Shown here: positions 1 through 8,978 of the stretch, in pieces
How the letters are laid out: each line of letters opens with the position of its first letter
Position numbering within the stretch: the first letter of the stretch is position 1
Assembly (NCBI RefSeq): GCF_001558155.1
Contig: NZ_LOAS01000003.1
Span: 124,001-188,000, forward strand
Direction: 5' to 3'
Source of the DNA: Aliiruegeria sabulilitoris
GTDB taxonomy: Bacteria > Pseudomonadota > Alphaproteobacteria > Rhodobacterales > Rhodobacteraceae
Length of the DNA stretch: 64,000 bases
Position numbers and translations under genes: made by a program
Notes under the pieces: model-generated
The model's database searches: none
The model's input: only the letters and a program-made list of their open reading frames with translations
What the model was told of the DNA's origin: nothing

Positions 1-2055
1 GGCTATGCCAATATCGGCGGGCTGTTGATGAACATGGGCTACAGCTACGACTCTGACGAGGGCCGGGCGCTCGGTGGCGCACTCTCCGCGATCATGACCG
101 GTGTCGCCTATGCGACCTCGGCCGAGATGGCCGGCGAGCTTGGGCCGTTTGCCGGCTATGAGCGCAACGCCAAGCACATGCTGCGCGTCATCCGCAACCA
201 CCGCAACGCGGCGCATGGCAACAGCGAAGGCTACGAGAAGCTCGCCGTGAAGCCGGTGCCGCTGGATCACCGCTCCAACCCGGACAAGAGCCTCAACGAG
301 CTGGCCAGACATGCCTGGGACGAAGCGCTGCGCCTCGGCGAGATCAACGGTTTCCGCAACGCACAGGTCAGCGTCATCGCGCCCACCGGCACGATCGGCC
401 TTGTCATGGATTGCGACACCACCGGCATCGAGCCCGATTTCGCGCTGGTGAAGTTCAAGAAGCTCGCCGGTGGCGGTTACTTCAAGATCATCAACCGCTC
501 GGTCCCGGCCGCGCTCGAAAAGCAGGGCTACACGTCCAGCCAGATCGAGGAGATCATCTCCTACGCGGTAGGCCACGGCAGCCTTGGCAATGCGCCCGGC
601 ATCAACCACACCTCGCTGGCCGGCAACGGCTTCGGCAAGACCGAGATCGACAAGATCGAGGCGGCGCTGCCCACGGCCTTCGATATCCGCTTCGTCTTCA
701 ACCAGTGGACGCTGGGCGCGGAGTTCTGCACCGATGTGCTGGGCATCCCGGCCGAAAAGCTGAACGACCCGACCTATGACATGCTGACGGAACTGGGCTT
801 CACCAAGGCACAGATCGACGCCGCCAATGACCATGTCTGCGGGACGATGACGCTGGAAGGGGCGCCGCATCTGAAGGAAGAGCATTACAGCATCTTCGAT
901 TGCGCCAATCCCTGCGGCAAGAAGGGCAAGCGTTTCCTGTCGGTCGACAGCCACATCAAGATGATGGCCGCGGCGCAGAGCTTCATCTCGGGCGCGATCT
1001 CCAAGACGATCAACATGCCCAATGACGCGACGATCGCCGACTGCCAGCGCGCCTATGAGCTGTCCTGGTCCCTCGGCACCAAGGCCAACGCGCTCTACCG
1101 CGACGGCTCCAAGCTGAGCCAGCCGCTCGCCGCGGCACTCGTCGAGGATGACGAGGACGCGCAGGACGTGCTGGAGACCGGCACGCCGCAGGAAAAGGCG
1201 CAGGTGCTGGCCGAGAAGATCATCGAGAAGGTCATCGTCAAGGAAATCGTCCGTTCGCATCGCGAGAAGATGCCGGAGCGCCGCAAGGGCTACACCCAGA
1301 AGGCGAATGTCGGCGGCCACAAGGTCTATCTTCGCACGGGCGAATACCAGGATGGCTCGCTTGGCGAGATCTTCATCGACATGCACAAGGAAGGCGCAGG
1401 CTTCCGGGCGATGATGAACAACTTCGCCATCGCGGTTTCCGTCGGCCTGCAATACGGCGTGCCGCTGGAGGAGTTCGTGGACGCCTTCACCTTCACCAAG
1501 TTCGAGCCGGCGGGCATCGTTCAGGGCAACGACTCGATCAAGAACGCCACCTCGATCCTCGACTACATCTTCCGTGAACTTGCGGTCTCCTATCTCGACC
1601 GTACCGACCTCGCCCATGTGAAACCCTCCGGTCATACGTTCGATGATCTCGGCAAGGGGGATTACAACGAGGGCCTGGCGAATGTCGCGGAACTCTCCGA
1701 ATCTGCTGCGAGCAAGTCCCTCCAGGTTCTCAGGCAGATCTCCTCGACCGGTTACCTGCGCAAACGGCTTCCCCAAGAGCTGGTTGTGCTGCAGGGCGGT
1801 GTCGAGGGCATGGCCGGCGGCATCGCACTGGACGGTGCCGCCGACCCGCTCGCAACACTCAGGACGCTGGTGCCGGAAACGGGTGCCAGCACCGAAACCT
1901 CCGTTGGTGCCATCACGACGATGGATAACCGCGCCATGGCCCGCATACAGGGCTTCGAAGGCGAGGCCTGCGGCGATTGCGGCAACTACACGCTGGTGCG
2001 CAACGGCACCTGCATGAAGTGCAACACCTGCGGCGCAACTTCGGGCTGCAGTTGA
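1..2055 (+). CDS. nrdJ: Adenosylcobalamin-dependent ribonucleoside-diphosphate reductase (class II), 3' part
   Basis: This is the C-terminal ~684 residues of a class II ribonucleotide reductase, which converts ribonucleotides to deoxyribonucleotides using coenzyme B12 and needs no oxygen. The frame is open to base 1, so the start lies outside the window; full-length members of this long NrdJ type are about 1200 residues. Visible family features are the APTGTIG segment followed by [11 protein letters not shown] (residues ~128-150 of the visible part), and a cysteine-rich tail ([17 protein letters not shown]) ending at the stop. In this family such a tail is thought to shuttle reducing equivalents or bind metal. 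A strong terminator follows 130 bp downstream. Identity is near certain; only the 5' end is missing. Confidence 0.96.
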   Translation, partial: GYANIGGLLMNMGYSYDSDEGRALGGALSAIMTGVAYATSAEMAGELGPFAGYERNAKHMLRVIRNHRNAAHGNSEGYEKLAVKPVPLDHRSNPDKSLNELARHAWDEALRLGEINGFRNAQVSVIAPTGTIGLVMDCDTTGIEPDFALVKFKKLAGGGYFKIINRSVPAALEKQGYTSSQIEEIISYAVGHGSLGNAPGINHTSLAGNGFGKTEIDKIEAALPTAFDIRFVFNQWTLGAEFCTDVLGIPAEKLNDPTYDMLTELGFTKAQIDAANDHVCGTMTLEGAPHLKEEHYSIFDCANPCGKKGKRFLSVDSHIKMMAAAQSFISGAISKTINMPNDATIADCQRAYELSWSLGTKANALYRDGSKLSQPLAAALVEDDEDAQDVLETGTPQEKAQVLAEKIIEKVIVKEIVRSHREKMPERRKGYTQKANVGGHKVYLRTGEYQDGSLGEIFIDMHKEGAGFRAMMNNFAIAVSVGLQYGVPLEEFVDAFTFTKFEPAGIVQGNDSIKNATSILDYIFRELAVSYLDRTDLAHVKPSGHTFDDLGKGDYNEGLANVAELSESAASKSLQVLRQISSTGYLRKRLPQELVVLQGGVEGMAGGIALDGAADPLATLRTLVPETGASTETSVGAITTMDNRAMARIQGFEGEACGDCGNYTLVRNGTCMKCNTCGATSGCS

Positions 2056-2188
2056 ACAAATACCACGTCATCTCCGCTTCCCCGGAGGTGATGCGGGTTC
2101 CGGGGCGGGTGCGCTCGTCCCGACGGCGGATCAGGCCGCAGGCAGAAAAACCGGGCGGTACAACAAACTGAGCCTGATAAGCCAAACT

Positions 2189-2216
2189 GGGGTGCCTCCG
2201 GGCGCCCCTTTTTATT
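2189..2216 (+). terminator. Rho-independent terminator of nrdJ
   Basis: The stem GGGGTGCC / GGCGCCCC (8 bp with one G-U pair) encloses a TCCG tetraloop of the stable UNCG class, followed at once by a run of five T then ATTT. It lies 134 bases after the nrdJ stop codon on the same strand. Confidence 0.85.
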
Positions 2217-2543
2217 TCTGTGTTATCCGCCAGCAGGGACAAGAATGCCGTCTGCGTGGCCCTCCCCCCTGTCCGGGCTGGGCAGGACAGGGCGGTTTCC
2301 TAACAGGACGTTTTTCGCCTTCGGGATTTCTACGCGCGGCGATTCGACACCTGGCCGGGTTTCGACACATTCACGTTGTGAACTGTGACATCCGTTTGCC
2401 TTTTGCCTGCGGGTCTCGACACCAATACAGCCGGTTTTGGCGGTTTGTTCAGGATATTGATCCAATAGATTCAAAGGTTTGACAGAAATGTGTCGGGCGA
2501 GCAAAGTCAGGACTATATTCTGCCGCATTACGGACCCAAGCTA
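2217..2543. other. Intergenic region between nrdJ terminator and the J-domain gene
   Basis: About 330 bases without a convincing gene. A TATATT hexamer at 2514-2519 lies about 25 bases before the ATG of the next gene and could be a -10 element, but no good -35 sits 16-18 bases upstream. A TTGACA at 2479-2484 is too far away (29 bases). Nothing else was recognised. Confidence 0.4.
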
Positions 2544-3140
2544 ATGACCCCCATTGAGAGAGTTCGCGCCCGATTTGCCGCCGCCGAGGTCCTCGGTGTG
2601 AGCCAGCACGCGGATACCGGAGAGATCCGCACCGCCTGGCAGCGGGCGGCCCGCAGCCTTCATCCCGACCGTTCCGGCGGCGATGGAAACCGCTTTGTCA
2701 AAGCTCGGGCGGCCTTTGAATGCCTTGCCGGCGATCAGGACGACGCAGAGGACATCCGCTCGGAGAACCGGATCAAGCGAGCGACGCTTCGCCGGCCGAC
2801 CCTGGCCCGCCGCGAGATGATGATGGACCCGGAAGACTACCTGAACTGTGTCGAGATCCTGGAAAACAATCCGGAGCGCACGGATGCCGACCATGTCCCC
2901 GTCGATATCGTCCAGTCCGGGCGGTCGCTGGTCTTTCGTGTCTCGGCGCCGCTGGTCGATGGTGTGAACCGGGTGGCCTTGCCGACAAGCGTGCTCCAGC
3001 CGCATCTGCGCAGCAGGCCGACGATCCTGAAATTCCGCTCCCGCAAGGGCGGCGCGGGAGAGATCCATGTTCCCGATGTGCTGTTGGAGCAGAGGTTCCC
3101 GGGCACGCGCTCCGTCAAGATCGAGTTCTCCGGCGCCTGA
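2544..3140 (+). CDS. J-domain (DnaJ-like) molecular chaperone
   Basis: A 198-residue protein with an N-terminal J domain (about residues 12-68). The HPD tripeptide at residues 40-42 is the motif that stimulates the ATPase of a DnaK-type Hsp70. After it come a charged linker and a C-terminal domain (about 105-195) rich in short beta-strand patterns (VPVDIV, SLVFRVSAPL, RVALPTSVL), compatible with a DnaJ C-terminal substrate-binding domain. There is no Cys-rich zinc region, so this is a type II/III-like co-chaperone rather than DnaJ proper. A GTG 18 codons upstream is possible, but the ATG lies just downstream of the candidate -10. It stands alone between nrdJ and a permease. Confidence 0.8.
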   Translation: MTPIERVRARFAAAEVLGVSQHADTGEIRTAWQRAARSLHPDRSGGDGNRFVKARAAFECLAGDQDDAEDIRSENRIKRATLRRPTLARREMMMDPEDYLNCVEILENNPERTDADHVPVDIVQSGRSLVFRVSAPLVDGVNRVALPTSVLQPHLRSRPTILKFRSRKGGAGEIHVPDVLLEQRFPGTRSVKIEFSGA

Positions 3141-3379
3141 TCCGTTCGGCCCGGATCTAAGCCTGCAGAGCGAACACCCTGTTCGGGGTTGGTCGGCGCG
3201 AGCTGGCATGCTCCGTTCGCACGGATAATGGTGGCTTTGCATCTCGCCGGAAACTGTTGTCGGGCACCCTTTGAGCGCCCGTCTTTCCTTCTTTCCAGAG
3301 CGTTGCGGCAAATACGTTGGGCTCCGGGGTGTATTTCTTCCTTGTCGCAGTCCAGCATGGCAGCACAAAGGACTCAGCC

Positions 3380-5155
3380 ATGCCAAGCGACCAGACTCTC
3401 ATTTTCCTGATCTTCGCCGCAGTCTTCGTCCTGCTCATTCACGGGCGTGTCCGGTATGATCTCGTGGCGTTCGCGGCGCTTGTGGTGGCCACAGCGCTCG
3501 GGCTGGTGCCGGTTGACGGCATGTTCTCTGGCTTCGCGCATCCGGCGGTTGCGATCATCGCGCTGGTGCTGATCGTGTCCCGCGGGCTGATGAGCTCCGG
3601 CGCGGTGGAGCTTCTGTCCGCGCACCTGATCGACAATGAGCGCCCGGTCCCTTTGCATATCGCCGCGATGGCGACGGTCGGCGCCGCGCTCTCGGCGGTG
3701 ATCAACAATGTCGCCGCGCTGTCGCTGTTGATGCCGCTGGACATGGAGGCCGCGCGCAAGGCGAAACGCGCGGCGGGACGGACGCTCATGCCGCTCTCCT
3801 TCGCCACCATCCTTGGCGGCATGGTCACGCTGATCGGGACGCCGCCCAATATCGTCATCGCCGGTTACCGGCAGGATGCGCTCGGCGAGCCGTTCGGGAT
3901 GCTGGATTTTGCCCCGGTCGGGCTTGCGGTCTCCGTGGCGGGCGTGGCCTTCGTGGCGCTCGTCGGCTGGCGGCTCCTGCCGCGGCGCGAAGGCGCGGGC
4001 GCGTTCGTTTCCGAGGCGGCGCAGGGCCGGTATGTCGCCGAACTTCGGGTCGGCGAGAAGGCGGCCGATGGTGACACGATGGTGGGCGAGCTCTATCCGC
4101 TGGCCGAAGAGCTCGACCTGAACATCCTCGGTCTTGTGCGCTCGGGGCGTCGCAGGCCCGGTTTTGCCGCGCGCGAGCCGATCCGCCCGGGTGATTTCAT
4201 CGTCGTCGAGGGCGATCCCAAGGCGATCGAGACCTTCATGGGGCAGGCGGCGCTGGATTTCGTCGGCTCCGAGAACCACAAGGGCGGCGTTGCCTCTGAA
4301 AGCCTCACGCTGGCCGAGGCGATTGTGCCGGAAGGCGCGCGGATTGCCGGCCGGACCGCGCGGAGCCTGCGGTTGCTCCACGGTCATTCGGTGACGCTGC
4401 TCGGCGTGGCCCGCAATGGCCAACGGTTCCATGACCGGGTGAGACTGTTGACGATCCGCCCGGGCGACGTGCTGCTGCTGTTGGGAACGCCCGAGCGCAT
4501 CGCGGCCGCCACCAACTGGCTGGGGGTGTTGCCGCTTGAAGGCCGCAGGACGGCGGTCATGCAACGCTCGAAGGCCGGGCTTGCCCTAGGCATCTTCGGC
4601 CTTGCCATTCTCCTTGCGGTGGCCGGCATCGCGCCGCTGCTTCTGGCGCTGGCCGGATGCGTCGTGGCTTATGCCGCGCTCGGACTGGTCGGCGGGCGGG
4701 AGGTCTACGAGGCGGTGGAGTGGAAAGTGATCGTCCTGCTGGCAAGCTTGATTCCGCTGGCCGACGCGTTCGAGAGGTCGGGCGGGGCGGAGCTGATCGC
4801 GGGGAGCATCGTCGGCGTCACCGGCGGCTGGCCGGCATGGAGCACGCTGCTGGTGCTGATGGTGGTGACGATGACGCTGTCGGACTTCCTCAACAATGTC
4901 GCCACCACGCTGATCGCCGCGCCGATCGGGGTCGGGCTGGCGCAGGCGACCGGCACCAACCCGGACGCCTTCCTGATGGGCGTTGCCGTTGCCGCTTCCT
5001 GCGCCTTCCTCACGCCCATCGGGCACAAGAACAACACGATCATCCTAGGGCCGGGCGGGTATCGTTTCGGGGATTACTGGCGGATGGGCCTGCCGCTCGA
5101 GCTGCTGGTGCTCGCCGTCGCCTTGCCGGTGATCCTGGTGGTCTGGCCGCTCTGA
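3380..5155 (+). CDS. SLC13-family anion permease with two TrkA-C (RCK_C) domains
   Basis: A 591-residue inner-membrane protein of the CitT/SLC13 type, a family that imports sulfate, dicarboxylates or related anions. Hydrophobic helices fill residues ~5-205 and ~395-590. The cytoplasmic middle holds two RCK_C units (about 213-297 and 305-378; GDFIVVEGDP and GDVLLLLGTPE are typical ends). The family motif TLIGTPPNIVIAG is near residue 155, with a matching C-terminal half carrying FLTPIGHKNN. The ATG is preceded by AAAGGA at a suitable distance; an upstream GTG (3317) would add an atypical extension. It ends 9 bases from the convergent xth gene. The substrate cannot be read from the sequence. 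A paralogue lies at 57234-59045. Confidence 0.88.
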   Translation: MPSDQTLIFLIFAAVFVLLIHGRVRYDLVAFAALVVATALGLVPVDGMFSGFAHPAVAIIALVLIVSRGLMSSGAVELLSAHLIDNERPVPLHIAAMATVGAALSAVINNVAALSLLMPLDMEAARKAKRAAGRTLMPLSFATILGGMVTLIGTPPNIVIAGYRQDALGEPFGMLDFAPVGLAVSVAGVAFVALVGWRLLPRREGAGAFVSEAAQGRYVAELRVGEKAADGDTMVGELYPLAEELDLNILGLVRSGRRRPGFAAREPIRPGDFIVVEGDPKAIETFMGQAALDFVGSENHKGGVASESLTLAEAIVPEGARIAGRTARSLRLLHGHSVTLLGVARNGQRFHDRVRLLTIRPGDVLLLLGTPERIAAATNWLGVLPLEGRRTAVMQRSKAGLALGIFGLAILLAVAGIAPLLLALAGCVVAYAALGLVGGREVYEAVEWKVIVLLASLIPLADAFERSGGAELIAGSIVGVTGGWPAWSTLLVLMVVTMTLSDFLNNVATTLIAAPIGVGLAQATGTNPDAFLMGVAVAASCAFLTPIGHKNNTIILGPGGYRFGDYWRMGLPLELLVLAVALPVILVVWPL

Positions 5156-5164
5156 GCGACGCGC

Positions 5165-5947
5165 TCAGATATCCAGTTCCACCCAGATCGGCACATGGTC
5201 CGACGGTTTCGGGCGGTTGCGGATCTCCTTGTCGACCCGGCAATCGACCAGATGGTCGGCGGCCTGGGGTGTCAGCAGGAAATGGTCGATCCGGATGCCG
5301 TCATTGCGGTCCCAGGCACCGGCCTGGTAGTCCCAGAACGTGTAATGGCCCGGGCCGCGGGTGCGGGCACGGAAGGCTTCGGTAAAACCGAGATTGACGA
5401 TTTCGCGGAAAGCGCGGCGGCTTTCGGGCCGCGCGAGCGCATCCTCATGCCACACCTCGGGGCGGGCGGCGTCCTCGTCGAGCGGAATGATGTTGTAGTC
5501 GCCCGCCATCAGCGCGGGTTCCTCGGCGGCCATAAGCTCGGCCGCGCGCGCCTTGAGGCGCTTCATCCAGCCCAGCTTGTAGTCGTATTTGGGGCCGGGG
5601 CAGGGGTTGCCATTGGGAAGGTAGAGGCCGCAAAGACGAATGGCGCTCTTCGCACCCGTCACCGTCGCCTCGATCCAGCGGGCTTGTTCGTCCGTGTCAT
5701 CGCCGGGAAGGCCCCGGGTCACATCCTCCAGCGGCAGTTTGGACAGGATCGCCACGCCGTTGAAGCCCTTCTGGCCGTGGGTTTCGACGTTGTAGCCGCG
5801 CTCCTCGAAGATCTCGCGCGGGAAATTCTCGTCGACGGACTTGATCTCCTGCAACAACGCCACGTCGGGCTGCGCCTCGTCCAGCCAGTCGCAAAGGGCC
5901 GGATGGCGTGCCTTGATGCCGTTGATGTTGAAAGATGCGATCTTCAT
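5165..5947 (-). CDS. xth: Exodeoxyribonuclease III (AP endonuclease)
   Basis: A 260-residue member of the exonuclease/endonuclease/phosphatase fold that cleaves abasic sites and trims 3' ends in base-excision repair. Catalytic landmarks are all present: N7 in SFNING, metal-binding E34 in LLQEIK, GDYNIIP in the centre (Asp/Asn pair), the RIDHFLL segment and the terminal SDHVP histidine. Length matches bacterial ExoIII (about 260-270). It lies upstream of, and on the same strand as, nothing closely linked; the FKBP gene starts 500 bases away on the same strand. Confidence 0.95.
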   Translation of the reverse strand: MKIASFNINGIKARHPALCDWLDEAQPDVALLQEIKSVDENFPREIFEERGYNVETHGQKGFNGVAILSKLPLEDVTRGLPGDDTDEQARWIEATVTGAKSAIRLCGLYLPNGNPCPGPKYDYKLGWMKRLKARAAELMAAEEPALMAGDYNIIPLDEDAARPEVWHEDALARPESRRAFREIVNLGFTEAFRARTRGPGHYTFWDYQAGAWDRNDGIRIDHFLLTPQAADHLVDCRVDKEIRNRPKPSDHVPIWVELDI

Positions 5948-6029
5948 GCCCGCTCCCCGGTCGTCGCCTCGCCGGGCCGAATGCCCGGGCTCACAGAAAG
6001 CCCGGGAATGGGGGCGGGGTCAACCGCTG

Positions 6030-6458
6030 TCAGCCGATGGAAACCAGCTCGACCTCGAAGATCAGGTCCTTGCCGGCCAGCGGGTGATTGGCGTCGAGCG
6101 TGACAGCCTCGTCGTTGAATTCGCGTACCGTGAACTGAATCACGTTTCCGTCCGGGCCCTGTGCCTGCAGCACCAGGCCGGCTTCGAGCGGGATGTGGTC
6201 GGGGATCTCGCCGCGCGGCACCTGTTGCAGGCGCGAAGGGTCGGCCTCGCCATAGGCTTCGGCGCAGGGAATGGAGACGGTCTTGTTCTCGCCGACGGCC
6301 ATGCCGGGCATGGCGGCGTCGAGGCCCGGGATGATCTGTCCGCTGCCGATGACGAACTCGAGCGGATCGCGCCCTTGCGACGAGTCGAAAGTGGAGCCGT
6401 CGGTCAGTGTGCCCGTGTAATGAATCCGGACGGTATCGCCCGCTTTGGCGGTGCTCAT
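6030..6458 (-). CDS. FKBP-type peptidyl-prolyl cis-trans isomerase (SlyD-like)
   Basis: A 142-residue protein with the FKBP fold interrupted by an insert-in-flap (IF) domain, the arrangement of SlyD and FkpB. HYTGTLTDGSTFDSS and PLEFVIGSGQIIPGLDAAM (residues ~13-45) form the isomerase domain. About 70-125 is the flap insert, with LDANHPLAGKDLIFEVEL at the end typical of SlyD-like proteins. There is no histidine-rich metal-binding tail, so nickel handling as in E. coli SlyD is unlikely. No signal peptide is visible, so a cytoplasmic folding helper is expected. Confidence 0.9.
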   Translation of the reverse strand: MSTAKAGDTVRIHYTGTLTDGSTFDSSQGRDPLEFVIGSGQIIPGLDAAMPGMAVGENKTVSIPCAEAYGEADPSRLQQVPRGEIPDHIPLEAGLVLQAQGPDGNVIQFTVREFNDEAVTLDANHPLAGKDLIFEVELVSIG

Positions 6459-6584
6459 GGGAGCCTCTCAATCTGTAATGGGGGATGAATTTGCAGGGGC
6501 AGCTTGTCTGGCCGGTGCCCTGTTGAGCGTGCCCAGCACCCTAAAGCGGCAGATCGGGTGATGCAAACCGTTTGCCAGAAGAAC

Positions 6585-7229
6585 TCAGCGCCGGCGCTCC
6601 GCCTTGAGGTTGCCCACGATACTGCCGACCATGACGGCGATATACAGCACGCCCACCACCGCTTCGAAGCCCGCGGACATCATCGCAAGCGAGCTATTGG
6701 GAAGGATGTCGCCATAGCCGAGCGTCGTCAGGGTTACGAGGCTGAAATACAGCATTGTGGACCAGATATCGGCCCCCTCGGGCATGGCGAAGGAGCCGGG
6801 GAAGTTGCGCTCGATCTGGACGTAGAGCATTGCCCAGGCCATGCCGAGCAGCAGGTAGCCGAAGATCGCACCCAGCAGGGTTTCGACATTGCCACGCCCT
6901 TCACGGAGCAGGATCCGGAAGGTAACGGCGAGCGCACCGAGCACGAGGATCACCGTGAGATAGGCGAGGTTACCGCTCATCCGAATGCCGAAGACGGCCA
7001 GCAAGGAATAGGAAAACCAGATCAACGCAAGCGCCCCGCCAGCGGCGCGGAGCCATCGAGCCTTTGCACTCATGATGATCGATCCCACGATCGTCAGCTC
7101 GAACAGGACAAGGCTTGTCACTTCGATCACCTTGGAGGAGCCGAAAAGTGGCTCCAGCAGGAATGCTGAAACGAGCAGGACCAACATCACGCCCCAGTGA
7201 ATCTCGGCTCTCTCATCGTCTGTCTCCAT
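6585..7229 (-). CDS. Potassium channel family protein (Ion_trans_2 pore)
   Basis: A 214-residue membrane protein with about six hydrophobic segments (residues ~13-30, 38-54, 60-80, 88-108, 117-138 and 182-206). A re-entrant pore loop lies between the last two. The selectivity filter TLGYGD at 169-174 is the K+ signature. There is no cytoplasmic RCK/TrkA domain and no arginine-rich S4 voltage sensor, so gating is unknown. It is a tail-less channel of the type common in marine alphaproteobacteria. It is transcribed on the same strand as the neighbouring FKBP gene, with a gap of 126 bases. Confidence 0.82.
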   Translation of the reverse strand: METDDERAEIHWGVMLVLLVSAFLLEPLFGSSKVIEVTSLVLFELTIVGSIIMSAKARWLRAAGGALALIWFSYSLLAVFGIRMSGNLAYLTVILVLGALAVTFRILLREGRGNVETLLGAIFGYLLLGMAWAMLYVQIERNFPGSFAMPEGADIWSTMLYFSLVTLTTLGYGDILPNSSLAMMSAGFEAVVGVLYIAVMVGSIVGNLKAERRR

Positions 7230-7320
7230 TGCTCGGCTCCCTCAAGCGTCCCGCTTTTCGCTGCAGGTTACGAGAGCCCGCCGGGCAGGACGAGCGTAAA
7301 TTTCGCTTTGGAGCGGGCTT

Positions 7321-7644
7321 TTACATGGAGAAACTGGTGCCGCAGCCGCATGAGGAGGTCGCGTTGGGGTTTTCCACGGTAAACCGCGCACCGATCAACT
7401 CGTCGGAGAAGTCGATGGTGGCGTTTTCGAGGAAGGGCAGGGAGACGGAATCCACCACGACCTTCTGGCCGTTGCCCTCGATCACGAGGTCGTCCGGCTT
7501 GGGCTCGTCGAGCATGATTTCGTATTGAAAGCCGGAACAGCCGCCGCCTTCGACCGCCACGCGGAGGGCCTGCGGGGCGGCATCAATCTCGGCCAGACGC
7601 TCGAAAGCGCGTTCCGTCACCTTGGGGGGCAGGGTCAACTGCAT
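7321..7644 (-). CDS. erpA: A-type iron-sulfur carrier (ErpA/IscA family)
   Basis: A 107-residue HesB/IscA-type protein that delivers Fe-S clusters to apoproteins. The three cluster-binding cysteines are C36 (GGGCSGF) and C99/C101 (SSCGCGTSF), with canonical spacing. Its position as a lone gene divergent from dgt, outside an isc or suf operon, fits ErpA or another stand-alone A-type carrier better than SufA. The 78-base divergent spacer contains AT-rich -10-like hexamers on both strands (around 7678-7692). Confidence 0.88.
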   Translation of the reverse strand: MQLTLPPKVTERAFERLAEIDAAPQALRVAVEGGGCSGFQYEIMLDEPKPDDLVIEGNGQKVVVDSVSLPFLENATIDFSDELIGARFTVENPNATSSCGCGTSFSM

Positions 7645-7722
7645 GTAATGGCTCCAATGTCCCGTCGCATTCCGTCAATATATTGGATATATGGCGCGTG
7701 GAACGGCTCAACAAGGATTCCC

Positions 7723-8862
7723 ATGAACCTCGCCCGTTATGCTTGCGACCCCGCCGACAGCCGAGGACGGCTGTACAACGAAGAAATGAGCACCTTTCGC
7801 TCGCCGTTCCAACGCGACAGGGACCGCATCATCCACTCCTCAGCCTTTCGCCGGCTCAAGCACAAGACGCAAGTGTTTGTCGAGCATGAGGGGGATTATT
7901 TCCGCACCCGGCTCACCCATTCCATCGAGGTGGCGCAGGTCGCGCGCACCATAGCCGGCACGCTGGGGCTGAACCAGGAGTTGACGGAGGCGGTGGCGCT
8001 GGCGCATGACCTCGGCCACACGCCCTTTGGCCATACCGGAGAGGACGCGTTGCATGCGCTGATGGCGCCGCATGGCGGGTTCGATCATAACGCCCAGGCC
8101 ATTCGCATTGTGACCGCGCTGGAGCGGCATTATGCCGGGTTCGACGGGCTGAACCTGACCTGGGAGACGCTGGAAGGGATCGCCAAGCATAACGGACCGG
8201 TGACCGGGCCGCTGCCTTACCGGCTGAAGGAATACAACGCGCTGCACGATCTGGAACTGCACACCCATGCCAGCGCCGAAGCGCAGGTGGCCGCGATTTC
8301 GGACGATATTGCCTATAACAACCATGACCTTCTGGACGGTCTGCGGGCGGGGCTCTTTACCGATGCCGAGGTCTCGACCCTGCCGATCGTCGGGCCGGCC
8401 TATGCGGAAGTGGACGCGCTCTGGCCGGATCTGGACGTGAAGCGGCGGCGCCACGAGGCGCTGCGGCGGGTCTTCGGCGTGATGGTGACCGATGTGATCG
8501 ACACCTCCCGGCGGCTTCTGGCCGAGGCGGCGCCGACATGCGCGCAGGACGTGCGCGACTACGGAAAGCCCGTGGTGCAATTCTCCCGGCCGGTCTGGCA
8601 GCAGATCGAGGCGATCCGGGCGTTCCTGTTCTCGCGCATGTATCGTGCACCGGCAGTGATGGCGGAGCGCGCGCGGGTGAGCCGGGTGGTTGAAGACCTC
8701 TTCCCGCTCTTCATGAGCGATCCGTCGCTGATGCCGGCGGCGTGGCAGGAAGACGTGGCCTGCGCCGAGGGTCCGACAGCGCTGGCGCGGGTGGTGGCCG
8801 ATTACGTGGCCGGAATGACGGACCGCTTCGCGTTGCAGGAACATGCGCGGTTGTGCGGGTAG
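7723..8862 (+). CDS. dgt: Deoxyguanosinetriphosphate triphosphohydrolase-like protein
   Basis: A 379-residue HD-domain enzyme of the dGTPase-like family, which cleaves dNTPs to deoxynucleosides and triphosphate. The metal site reads H66 (RLTHSIEV), H95-D96 (AHDLGHTPFGH) and a downstream DDIAYNNHD aspartate. The length of ~380 matches the alphaproteobacterial 'dGTPase-like, type 2' proteins rather than the longer E. coli Dgt. The ATG was chosen because AAGGATT precedes it and the protein then begins with the family N-terminus MNLARYACDP. Together with nrdJ and dcd in this window it belongs to dNTP pool control. Confidence 0.92.
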   Translation: MNLARYACDPADSRGRLYNEEMSTFRSPFQRDRDRIIHSSAFRRLKHKTQVFVEHEGDYFRTRLTHSIEVAQVARTIAGTLGLNQELTEAVALAHDLGHTPFGHTGEDALHALMAPHGGFDHNAQAIRIVTALERHYAGFDGLNLTWETLEGIAKHNGPVTGPLPYRLKEYNALHDLELHTHASAEAQVAAISDDIAYNNHDLLDGLRAGLFTDAEVSTLPIVGPAYAEVDALWPDLDVKRRRHEALRRVFGVMVTDVIDTSRRLLAEAAPTCAQDVRDYGKPVVQFSRPVWQQIEAIRAFLFSRMYRAPAVMAERARVSRVVEDLFPLFMSDPSLMPAAWQEDVACAEGPTALARVVADYVAGMTDRFALQEHARLCG

Positions 8863-8922
8863 GCGGCGCTTTTGGGCGGGATTCCGAAGCCCTGTGACTT
8901 TGGCCCGCCAACAGCGCCACCA

Positions 8923-8950
8923 TTGACCCCGCCCGTCTCCGTGGTACACC
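8923..8950 (+). promoter_or_regulatory. Putative sigma70 promoter of argS
   Basis: TTGACC (8923-8928) is followed after 16 bases by TACACC (8945-8950). The inferred start is about 20 bases before the argS ATG. The match is moderate; there is no experimental support. Confidence 0.4.
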
Positions 8951-8978
8951 GCCCGGCAACGCCAGCGGAGCCTGATCC

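Noticed and set aside
2479-2519. TTGACA...TATATT as a promoter for the J-domain gene
   Set aside because: The hexamers are 29 bases apart, far outside the 16-18 range.
5195-6103. Long plus-strand frame opposite xth
   Set aside because: It is antisense to a full-length, motif-complete exonuclease III and has no recognisable features.
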